Assembly: GCA_013138595.1 (NCBI GenBank)
Contig: WTCM01000127.1
Location: 1 to 35,847 of the forward strand
Direction of reading: 5' to 3'
Source of the DNA: Methyloprofundus sp.
GTDB lineage: Bacteria; Pseudomonadota; Gammaproteobacteria; Methylococcales; Methylomonadaceae
DNA length: 35,847 nt
Shown here: one piece after another, positions 28,410 through 35,847 of the stretch
How positions within the stretch are numbered: the first letter of the stretch is position 1
Layout: each line of letters begins with the position of its first letter
Position numbers and translations under genes: made by a program
The notes under the pieces: model-generated
Databases searched by the model: none
Told to the model about the DNA's origin: nothing
What the model saw: the letters and a program-made list of their open reading frames with translations, nothing else

Positions 28410-29945
28410 TTAACAGCCAGATAAAGCTCTAAAATCATTGATAGAACCGACATTAATAATTTGTGTGCCAAAAATAGGAATTAGCACATAAATATTACCA
28501 TCAGTATGTAAGGCTAAATACGAATCAGTGGCAGAATAATAGCGGTAAGTGTAACCCGCGAATTCTAAAGTCTCTAAACTAGCAGGGCTAAAAAATTCAG
28601 GGTAGCTTTGTTCTGCCCAATGGAATATACAGCTAGCGGTTGAGACTGCCTCAGCTCCTTCACCGACTGTTAAGCTTAATTCAGCCATATCAACGCCCAG
28701 CGCATTCATTGCTAATAGGTTTATATTGAAGTGCCCATTAACTTTGGATGTACCGCTGATAAGCCCATTTGAGTCAACACTTAAGCCTTCTGGTAAGCCT
28801 GTCGCATTAAACCCTGTTGGATGATCACCCGCTGTTATTTGGTAGAAAAAACTTTGTTCACTGGTGATACTTGCGCTCAAAGCACTATTAATATCAGGAA
28901 TAGCGCCATTTCCACCATCAGCGGTATGTAAAGAGTAGCTTCCACCCCATTCACCATAAGTGCTGGATGTAATGCCAAAGGCAGTTGAGCTATTATAGCT
29001 AGATTGACCCGCTAGAATAGACACTTTAACGGTAGCTGTTTGATCCAGCCCTATAATGCCTGCATGTACCGCAGAGACAGCTAAGCTAGAGTCATCCGTA
29101 TAAATACCAGCCCCCCAAATACTCGTGTTATTCTCTCCTGTGACAGTAAAATGAAAAGCCGCGCCTACTGTATCGCGAAATGCCGCTAAATTATAAAACC
29201 CTGTCAACGGTAGTGAAAAACTACCCGGATAAGGAATTAATGCAGTATTTCCTGAGACATTAGAGACCGCATAACTACCATTCCATGCACTAAAGGAAGA
29301 CGAGTTGATGGTATTATAGTGAGACGCGATATAGCTTTCTTGCTCAGGAACAATGACGACGCGTACCGTGCCAGATTCACCAAGGCGTAACACGCCAGTG
29401 TGAATCGCCACTTTTGCTAAAGCAGAGTCATCGGAATAGACATTGCTTCCCCATAAGCCCTTATTTTCTTCATCCGCGATGACATTGAAATGGTAAACCC
29501 CTCCAAGGACATCACGAAAAGCGGTCAGATTCCCGGGGTCTGCTAGGACAGGGTTATCGCCACCATCATCTGTCGCAACAGAATAACTGCCTTCCCAGCT
29601 ATTATAATTTGCAGAAGTGACATTATGAGCAGTAGAACCACTATAAGAAGTCTGCCCCGCTTGTATAGTCACTTTAATGACACCGACTTGATCAGCCGCT
29701 AATAAGCCCGCATGAACGGCAGCGACTGCTATTTCCGTATCATCGGTATAAATGCCTGTCCCCCAGATTCCCCCTGTCTCTTGCCCTGTGACATAAAAAT
29801 AATAAACAGCCCCAATTTGGTCGCGATATTGAGTAATATCGGCTAAGTTATGGGGTAGTGGGCTGATGTTACGTGATGTTACTTGGTTACTGAATAGTAT
29901 GCAAAAACAAACACTCAGTAACATGATTATATTTTTAGTGTTCAT
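28410..29945 (-). CDS. Secreted protein with three tandem LCCL-like repeats, a He_PIG-like Ig-fold segment and a C-terminal Cys-bounded domain
   Basis: N-terminal signal peptide (MNTKNIIMLLSVCFCILFSNQVTS). Three repeats of [NLxxxRDxxGxxYHFxVxxxxxxxxWGxxIYTDDSxLAVxAVHAGxxxxxQxxxVKVxIxxGQxSYxxSTxxxITSxxYxxWxGSYSV]. Then TGLPEGLSVDSNGLISGTS (He_PIG-like) and CIFHWAEQSYPEFFSP...YTYRYYSATDSYLAL...GC. Confidence 0.8.
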   Translation of the reverse strand: MNTKNIIMLLSVCFCILFSNQVTSRNISPLPHNLADITQYRDQIGAVYYFYVTGQETGGIWGTGIYTDDTEIAVAAVHAGLLAADQVGVIKVTIQAGQTSYSGSTAHNVTSANYNSWEGSYSVATDDGGDNPVLADPGNLTAFRDVLGGVYHFNVIADEENKGLWGSNVYSDDSALAKVAIHTGVLRLGESGTVRVVIVPEQESYIASHYNTINSSSFSAWNGSYAVSNVSGNTALIPYPGSFSLPLTGFYNLAAFRDTVGAAFHFTVTGENNTSIWGAGIYTDDSSLAVSAVHAGIIGLDQTATVKVSILAGQSSYNSSTAFGITSSTYGEWGGSYSLHTADGGNGAIPDINSALSASITSEQSFFYQITAGDHPTGFNATGLPEGLSVDSNGLISGTSKVNGHFNINLLAMNALGVDMAELSLTVGEGAEAVSTASCIFHWAEQSYPEFFSPASLETLEFAGYTYRYYSATDSYLALHTDGNIYVLIPIFGTQIINVGSINDFRALSGC

Positions 29946-29960
29946 GATAGTTCTCCCTAA

Positions 29961-30032
29961 ATTTTAAATAATCATTTAAAATCTAGTACTAAAGAACATA
30001 TCACTTATATAATATTGTATGTACTTTAGTAC
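29961..30032. promoter_or_regulatory. Pair of inverted repeats in the divergent intergenic region; possible operator or leader structure
   Basis: ATTTTAAAT-AATC-ATTTAAAAT (29961-29982); GTACTAAAG (29986-29994) with its reverse complement CTTTAGTAC (30024-30032). Confidence 0.35.
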
Positions 30033-30105
30033 AATAATTTCAGTATACTCTTAGTTTTTGTAAGTGTATTGTTTTTTGATGTGAAACAGGAATAATATAT
30101 AAAAC

Positions 30106-30861
30106 ATGAGCTTATTAGTTATTTTTACGAGTTTTTTCTGTGGGCTGCTTTGCCAGTATTTTAAATGGCATAAGGCAAAAAATATGTTGTTTGCTGGTAT
30201 TGCTTTAGCAATGATTTTAATGGGTGTTGGAATCGCCCCCAATTATTTATTGACCAAGCTACAAGCTCCTTATGAAGAAAGAGCCAAGATTAACTGGTTG
30301 ACTGATAATGTGATCGTACTTTTAGGCGCAAGCACACAAGCACTGGAGAGCGGTATAGAGCCCAGCTTTTTTGGGTATGGAAGACTCACAGAAACCGTGA
30401 GGCTTTATAAAGATTGTGTGCAACACTCTACACAGTGTCATATTATTGTTAGCGGTGGCGATGCGGCAAAAAATGGTGAAGCAGAATCCAGTGTGTATAG
30501 ACGCTATTTACTTGATTTAGGTGTAGCGGTAGCCGATATTAGTGAAGAATCTAATAGTATGAATACTTGGCAAAATGCTGAATTTACTAGCGCTATGATT
30601 AAAGCCAAAACATACGATACGATTATTTTGCTAAGCTCTGGGCTGCATTGTCAAAGAAGTGAATTATATTTTGCGCATTTTGGTATCAAGACGCAGCCAG
30701 TAAGAGCGGACTATATGTCAGCTAAACTATCCATCATGCCCTTATGGTATAACTTTGCCGTCATGGATTTTGCATTGCATGAATGGATGGGGTTGTATCG
30801 CTACTTTATTTATAACTATATGGGATGGAGTGCCAAACGTGTTAATGCAGGGGATGCATAA
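30106..30861 (+). CDS. YdcF/ElyC (DUF218/SanA)-like membrane-anchored protein
   Basis: Two N-terminal TM helices, then VIVLLGAS...RLTETVRLYKD...IIVSGGDA..GEAESSVYRRYLLDLGV...EESNSMNTWQNAEFTSAM...ILLSSGLHCQRSELYF, the DUF218 pattern. Confidence 0.88.
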   Translation: MSLLVIFTSFFCGLLCQYFKWHKAKNMLFAGIALAMILMGVGIAPNYLLTKLQAPYEERAKINWLTDNVIVLLGASTQALESGIEPSFFGYGRLTETVRLYKDCVQHSTQCHIIVSGGDAAKNGEAESSVYRRYLLDLGVAVADISEESNSMNTWQNAEFTSAMIKAKTYDTIILLSSGLHCQRSELYFAHFGIKTQPVRADYMSAKLSIMPLWYNFAVMDFALHEWMGLYRYFIYNYMGWSAKRVNAGDA

Positions 30862-31051
30862 TACCCGAGTTTGATTAGCCTTTTGGTTTTATTAGGTATA
30901 ATTGAATAACTTTGCGTAGTGGCTTGCTCTGCAGCTATTTTCCTAACATGTCTGTGAAGTCAAAATCTGATGTCATACTTTCGGGGTATTATTAACCCTT
31001 TACTTTTTATTAAAAATAATTGTGTCAAATTTAGTTTCTGGAGTTATCTAA

Positions 31052-32518
31052 TTGTTATTTAATAGTTACGAATTTATATTCGGTTTTTTACCCGTCAGTT
31101 TATTGGTTTATTTTTATTTACAGAAAAATGGCTTTACTAGAGCAAGTACATTTTTTTTAGTATTTAGTAGCTTATTTTTTTATAGTTGGTGGAATATTTA
31201 TTATCTACCTATCATTTTAGGTTCGATGTTATTTAACTATAATATCGGTAATATACTATCTAGGAATTCGTATAATACAAAAATCCCCTTCAGTAAAAAA
31301 AATATTTTAATTTCTGGTGTTTTGATAAATCTTATTTTACTCGGGTATTTTAAATATAGTGATTTTTTTATTGATAATTTAAATACTGTCTTTACTTTAG
31401 ATATTGAACCACTTAATCTGCTCTTACCTCTTGCTATTTCATTCTTTACTTTTCAGCAAATCGCTTACCTTATTGATAGTTACCGTTTAGAAACTAAAGA
31501 GTATGACTTTTTAACCTATGCTGTTTTTGTCACATTTTTTCCTCAGCTAATAGCAGGCCCTATTGTGCATCACAAAGAGATGATGCCCCAGTTTGCTAAC
31601 AAACACGCTAAAAATATTAATTATAAAAATATAGCGCTGGGACTGTTTATTTTTAGCATAGGCTTGTTTAAAAAAGTAGTTATCGCGGACACCTTTTCAA
31701 TATGGGCAAAAGCTGGATTTGACCTTTCAATTAATTTAAATTTATTGGAAGCATGGGCAACAAGTCTATCGTATACATTCCAACTTTATTTTGATTTTAG
31801 TGGGTATACTGATATGGCAATTGGTTTATCACTTTTATTTAATATAAAATTGCCTATGAATTTTAATAGCCCTTATAAAGCGAACAATATACAAGATTTT
31901 TGGCGTAGATGGCATATGACCTTAAGTCGATTTTTAAGGGATTATATTTATATTCCTTTAGGTGGAAGTCGTAAAGGTAATTTTAGGGCTTACTGTAATA
32001 TTATGATAACCTTTATATTGGGTGGTATTTGGCATGGTGCTGGCTGGACCTTTATATTTTGGGGGGCATTACATGGGGGAGCTCTCGTTATTTATCATTT
32101 ATGGAGTCAATTAGGCATAAAGCTTTGGAGATATTTAGCTTGGTTTATAACCTTTAACTTTATTAATATTTCTTGGGTTTTTTTTAGAGCGAAGGACTGG
32201 GGAGATGCCATTAAAGTTTTGAGTGCTATGTTTAGTTTAAATGCTATTGTTGTACCCAAATACTTAGCTAACCAACTTTGGTTTTTAAAGCAATACGATA
32301 TTGAAATTAGTACTAAATGGCGTGATTTTTGGGGAGATGAGTGGATCCTAGTATGCATGATTGTTAGTTTTATTTTAATCCTAGGGTTTAAGAACTCATC
32401 TGAAAAACTAGAGTCTTTTAAACCTACAGCTTTAACAGCAATGGCAATAGGTGTATTGTTTTTTGTAGCATCAATTTCTATTAATGTAGAGAGTGAATTC
32501 TTATATTTTAATTTTTAG
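31052..32518 (+). CDS. MBOAT family O-acyltransferase (AlgI-like), TTG start
   Basis: MLFNSYEFIFGFLPVSLLVYFYL...SLFFYSWWNIYYLPIILGSMLFNYNIG...FFPQLIAGPIVHHKEMMPQF...YFDFSGYTDMAIGLSLLFNIKLPMNFNSPYKANNIQDFWRRWHMTLSRFLRDYIYIPLGG...GGIWHGAGWTFIFWGALHG, classical MBOAT. RBS CTGGAG. Confidence 0.95.
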   Translation: MLFNSYEFIFGFLPVSLLVYFYLQKNGFTRASTFFLVFSSLFFYSWWNIYYLPIILGSMLFNYNIGNILSRNSYNTKIPFSKKNILISGVLINLILLGYFKYSDFFIDNLNTVFTLDIEPLNLLLPLAISFFTFQQIAYLIDSYRLETKEYDFLTYAVFVTFFPQLIAGPIVHHKEMMPQFANKHAKNINYKNIALGLFIFSIGLFKKVVIADTFSIWAKAGFDLSINLNLLEAWATSLSYTFQLYFDFSGYTDMAIGLSLLFNIKLPMNFNSPYKANNIQDFWRRWHMTLSRFLRDYIYIPLGGSRKGNFRAYCNIMITFILGGIWHGAGWTFIFWGALHGGALVIYHLWSQLGIKLWRYLAWFITFNFINISWVFFRAKDWGDAIKVLSAMFSLNAIVVPKYLANQLWFLKQYDIEISTKWRDFWGDEWILVCMIVSFILILGFKNSSEKLESFKPTALTAMAIGVLFFVASISINVESEFLYFNF

Positions 32519-32526
32519 CTTACACA

Positions 32527-33477
32527 ATGTATAAACAATTTATTTTTATTTCAAGTTTAACTTTCGGTTTATTATTTATTATTTATACTATTATAGTATT
32601 TAATTATAAGATACTTTATATGGACAAAGAATATGCAGCATGGTTACATGTAAAAAATACAATCAATACAGCTACAAAAGACAAAGTTAATTTACTTGTT
32701 ATTGGAGATTCTCGCTCAAAGGCGGGGTTTATTCCAAATGAAGTAAAAGGTTTTACATCAATCAACTTGTCCTTAGGGGGTGCCTCGGCTGTTGAAGGTT
32801 ATTATACTTTAGAAAAGTACCTACAAAATAACCCTGCTCCAGATCATTTATTACTAAGTTATGTGCCCTATCATTTAGAAGATTGGAGTTCTTATTGGAA
32901 TAGGGCAGTCTCTTATAATTTTCTGAACGATAAGGATTATCAAGAGATAGAAAATAAAGCCAAAGAATTTAAGGAAATATCTATTTTAAGAAGAAAAAGG
33001 TCTTATTGGTACTATAAAAACCCTATTAATTATCGTAGCAATTTTAGAAATGGTTTTTTTAATTTGCGCTGGGGAAGAAATATGCAAGTCTTTCGAGATT
33101 CAATAGCGGATCGTGGGCATTATTTTTATGGTACTAGAAACTCTAGTAATAAGTTAAACAAAGACACTAAGCAACAAGATTTTGAAATTTCAAGGTTTCA
33201 AAATTATTATTTACGTAAGCTTTTAGATTTAGCAGAAAAGTCAGAAATTAAATTATATTTTTTTAATATGCCCTTTAATAAGGCATCATTTGATCAAGTA
33301 AAGCCATTGTACGTGACTCACTTTACTGATTACGTAAATCAGCTATCAAGTGATTACGAATTAAAGATCTGTAATAAAATAAATTTTATGGAAAATAATA
33401 ATTTTGGTGATTCATCACACTTATATAAAGGAGCAAGGAAAAATACAAAGAATGTGATGCATTGTCTTGCCCTTTAG
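32527..33477 (+). CDS. SGNH-hydrolase-like membrane-anchored protein, probable partner of the MBOAT acyltransferase
   Basis: N-terminal TM, block I-like LLVIGDSRSKAGFIP, C-terminal FGDSSHLYKGA (D..H pair), 8 bp downstream of the MBOAT gene. Confidence 0.75.
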   Translation: MYKQFIFISSLTFGLLFIIYTIIVFNYKILYMDKEYAAWLHVKNTINTATKDKVNLLVIGDSRSKAGFIPNEVKGFTSINLSLGGASAVEGYYTLEKYLQNNPAPDHLLLSYVPYHLEDWSSYWNRAVSYNFLNDKDYQEIENKAKEFKEISILRRKRSYWYYKNPINYRSNFRNGFFNLRWGRNMQVFRDSIADRGHYFYGTRNSSNKLNKDTKQQDFEISRFQNYYLRKLLDLAEKSEIKLYFFNMPFNKASFDQVKPLYVTHFTDYVNQLSSDYELKICNKINFMENNNFGDSSHLYKGARKNTKNVMHCLAL

Positions 33478-33578
33478 ATTCGGTTCCTGAATATTATTTT
33501 AATATAGCTAGACTTTTATTCGTTTTAAACGGATAAGTAAAATATACAATGCTCTGTTTTGGGCATCTTGTGAGTTTG

Positions 33579-33607
33579 TTACAAACCATTCTCATTTAAA
33601 GTATAAT
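33579..33607 (+). promoter_or_regulatory. Sigma-70-type promoter upstream of grxC
   Basis: TTACAA (33579-33584) - 17 bp - TATAAT (33602-33607). Confidence 0.6.
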
Positions 33608-33641
33608 GGCGCTCTAAAATCGTTTCAATCATATAAAGAAA

Positions 33642-33896
33642 ATGCCAGAAATAATTATTTACTCTAGTACTATTTGCCCTTATTGCACGATGGCAAAACG
33701 CTTGTTAACAGCCAAAGGTGCTCGCTATACTGAACTTAATGTGGATACCACGCCAGGATTAAGAGAGGAAATGATGCAGAAAACTAAACGCCGTACCGTG
33801 CCGCAAATTTATATTGGTGATCAACATATCGGTGGTTTTGATGAGCTAAGAGCCTTAGATTTAAAAAAACAATTAGACCCTTTGTTGCAAGCTTAA
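33642..33896 (+). CDS. grxC: Glutaredoxin 3
   Basis: 84 aa; IYSSTICPYCTMAKRLL (CPYC) and RRTVPQIYIGDQHIGGFDEL. Confidence 0.96.
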   Translation: MPEIIIYSSTICPYCTMAKRLLTAKGARYTELNVDTTPGLREEMMQKTKRRTVPQIYIGDQHIGGFDELRALDLKKQLDPLLQA

Positions 33897-33917
33897 AACG
33901 TAGGATGGGTAGAGCGA

Positions 33918-33942
33918 ACGGCATGTCTTTTAGGCATGCCGT
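33918..33942. repeat. Hairpin in the grxC-lnt convergent intergenic region
   Basis: ACGGCATG-TCTTTTAGG-CATGCCGT: perfect 8-bp arms. Confidence 0.7.
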
Positions 33943-34025
33943 GAACTCCATAAACGCGTTTTGGACTCCTGTTTTGCTCTATTCTCTATGTGCTTAAAAA
34001 AGATGGGGACTGCGCTCTATCACTC

Positions 34026-35519
34026 CTAGCTAAAATAACGTGCTTTCCCTACCAGCCCTAAAAAAAGCAGTAGGATAAATAGCATAATCGGCTTATCCCC
34101 TATTCGTGCATAAGGCGTTAAGCCACTGATCGGTGGAATGTCGGTGGTCAGAGCATAAGCTTGTTGCAAAGGGGCTTGCTGCACAACTTTGCCTTTATCT
34201 GACACCACGGCTGTGATTCCTGTATTGGTCGTGCGCAATAAATAGCGTGCTGATTCCAATGCTCGCATTCTGGCAATTTGTAAATGCTGGTGCGGCTCTA
34301 TCGAGCCATCAAACCAGCCATCATTAGTCACATTGACTAAAAACCTCGCCTGTTCTATATCGCGTATACTTTGTGCTCCAAAGGCATCTTCGTAGCAAAT
34401 CGAGGTAACAAAGGCATGTCCTGCGACTTTAAGTAAAGGCTGGTCTATTGCGCCTGCTGTAAAACTACCTAATCTCACTTGCATTAAATCTAATAAATAA
34501 CCCGAGATAGGTTGCCAGGGTAAATATTCCCCAAAAGGTAAGAGGTGAATTTTTTGATACATGCCGCGTTCTTGCCCTAATACGATTACAGAATTATAGA
34601 GCTGACCTGCTGCATCTTTATACGGCAAACTGGTGATAATATCGGTCTGATGTTGTACTGCCTGTTTTTCTAAAGGCGCTAAATAAACATCTTTTACCTC
34701 ATTATAATAGGCTGGGATCGCTGTTTCAGGCCAGATAATGACATCTGATTCCCAGTGTTTTGCCGTTTCATCTCGGTAATACCTTAAGGTGTTATCTCTA
34801 TTTTCATCTGCCCATTTATCTTTTTGCGCGATATTACCTTGTAGTAAGGTCACTTTAATGAGTTCACCTCTGACATCTGCCCAATCGATGCGCTTTAGTT
34901 CTTGCCCTACTTGCGTCAATAAAGGCAACATCACAAACACAAGAGTCAATGCGCTGCGCTGAATAAAAACTTCTGCTAATAAGCCACACAGTAATAGTAC
35001 GACAAAAGCAGCTCCATAGCTTCCCATGATAGGAATATACCCTGCATAAGGGGAATCTAACTGGCTATAGGCGACTTGCAACCAAGGAAAGCCATTTAAG
35101 ACCCATTCACCGCGTAGGTATTCGATTAATACCCAAACACTTGCAAACAGCAGGCTATGATTTTCTTCAGGGTGATGTTGAGCAACTTTAACAAATAGGT
35201 AGGCAAAAATAGCAGGAAAAATTGCCCAAAAGCTGCAATATAACAAGGTTATTAAGGCGGGTAGGGCATAACTACTATTGGTATTGACCACCATACTGAC
35301 AAATACCCATGAAACACCTAAGCCAAAAATCCCTAAACCAAATAAAAAACCACGTAATAAGGCACGTTTAGGGCTGATATTAAACAGTAATAGTCTAAAG
35401 ACTACTAAGGCGATAAAAATTAATAGGCTTAGGTCGAAGGGAGCAAACGATAAAGTAAATAGCAGGCCTGAAAATAGGGCGATCACTTCGCCCCATTGGG
35501 TATTAAAAAGTTTTTTCAT
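34026..35519 (-). CDS. lnt: Apolipoprotein N-acyltransferase
   Basis: FDLSLLIFIALVVF...WVLIEYLRGEWVLNGFPWLQVAYSQLDSPYAGYIPIMGSYGAAF...LLQGNIAQKDKW...IIWPETAIP...ICYEDAFG...NVTNDGWFDGS. ATG 35519 (MKKLFNTQWGE) preferred over the ORF-track ATG 35537. Confidence 0.96.
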   Translation of the reverse strand: MKKLFNTQWGEVIALFSGLLFTLSFAPFDLSLLIFIALVVFRLLLFNISPKRALLRGFLFGLGIFGLGVSWVFVSMVVNTNSSYALPALITLLYCSFWAIFPAIFAYLFVKVAQHHPEENHSLLFASVWVLIEYLRGEWVLNGFPWLQVAYSQLDSPYAGYIPIMGSYGAAFVVLLLCGLLAEVFIQRSALTLVFVMLPLLTQVGQELKRIDWADVRGELIKVTLLQGNIAQKDKWADENRDNTLRYYRDETAKHWESDVIIWPETAIPAYYNEVKDVYLAPLEKQAVQHQTDIITSLPYKDAAGQLYNSVIVLGQERGMYQKIHLLPFGEYLPWQPISGYLLDLMQVRLGSFTAGAIDQPLLKVAGHAFVTSICYEDAFGAQSIRDIEQARFLVNVTNDGWFDGSIEPHQHLQIARMRALESARYLLRTTNTGITAVVSDKGKVVQQAPLQQAYALTTDIPPISGLTPYARIGDKPIMLFILLLFLGLVGKARYFS

Positions 35520-35616
35520 AAGTGCTTCACTATACATGAGTTGAAGCTTATAAGCTGAGTCGAATATTGCTCTAAAATCTGCTTAAAAGGAGCTGAATAA
35601 ATATTCAGCCCACAAA

Positions 35617-35641
35617 AAACCAGCAAAAAAACGGCTGGTTT
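35617..35641. terminator. Bidirectional terminator-like hairpin between lnt and aroQ
   Basis: AAACCAGC-AAAAAAACG-GCTGGTTT, with A-rich 5' flank and T-rich 3' flank. Preceded by a second hairpin GCTGAAT-AAAT-ATTCAGC (35592-35609). Confidence 0.6.
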
Positions 35642-35742
35642 TGTCGCGAACTGCTGTTAAAAAACATATATCTGGACAAAACCATACAAATTAGAGAGAA
35701 TTAGAGAATACTTACGTAAAATAATAAAAAACAACGTACAGA

Positions 35743-35847
35743 ATGGCAAAAATCACAATTCTTAATGGTCCTAATCTTAATCTTCTTGGTGTTCGTGAGC
35801 CAGGACATTATGGCAATAAAACCCTAGCGGATATACAAAATAGTACT
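35743..35847 (+). CDS. aroQ: 3-dehydroquinate dehydratase type II, partial (runs off right edge)
   Basis: Manual translation [35 protein letters not shown], the type II dehydroquinase N-terminal signature. Not in the ORF track because it is cut by the window edge. Confidence 0.92.
   Translation, partial: MAKITILNGPNLNLLGVREPGHYGNKTLADIQNST

Noticed and set aside
33400-33477. Possible frameshift or truncation at the 3' end of the SGNH-like gene
   Set aside because: The DSSHLYKGARKNTKNVMHCLAL tail is compatible with the normal C-terminal helix after the DxxH motif; no better continuation seen in other frames.
33583-33601. Fur-box-like AACCATTCTCATTTAAA upstream of grxC
   Set aside because: Only a partial half-site match; overlaps the promoter spacer and lacks the second half of the inverted repeat.
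1-35847. Search for CRISPR arrays, tRNA/rRNA genes, transposases, integrases and toxin-antitoxin pairs
   Set aside because: None recognised by eye; no regularly spaced direct repeats and no mobile-element proteins in the ORF list.

Overview
The window appears to be a gammaproteobacterial chromosomal segment of low GC. A methanotroph-like (Methylococcales-type) origin is only an impression. It is dominated by two conserved housekeeping blocks. The first, about 1.0-7.2 kb, is the LPS-transport/Kdo and sigma-54 block: yrbG-like antiporter, kdsD, kdsC, lptC, lptA, lptB, rpoN, hpf. The second, about 9.7-28.2 kb, is the dcw cell-division/cell-wall cluster: mraZ, rsmH, ftsL, ftsI, murE, murF, mraY, murD, ftsW, murG, murC, murB, ddl, ftsQ, ftsA, ftsZ, lpxC. 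Between them lie mgtE and a small secreted Cys/Gly-rich protein with EGKCG-type motifs, resembling precursors of HvfA-type copper-binding RiPPs. Downstream is a more accessory region: a secreted protein with three LCCL-like repeats on the minus strand, a YdcF/ElyC-like DUF218 protein, an MBOAT O-acyltransferase with a linked SGNH-like protein, grxC, lnt (minus) and the 5' end of aroQ. A partial HPP-family/CBS gene runs off the left edge on the minus strand and is absent from the ORF track. The points most worth a second look are: a 26-codon micro-ORF with a strong Shine-Dalgarno that overlaps the rpoN start; the apparently orphan EGKCG precursor-like protein; a hairpin-rich, possibly structured leader between hpf and mgtE; the triple-LCCL secreted protein; a hairpin-rich ftsZ-lpxC intergenic region; and a nested three-way-junction inverted repeat after lpxC. 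No convincing complete novel defence or mobile system, CRISPR array, tRNA or rRNA was seen.
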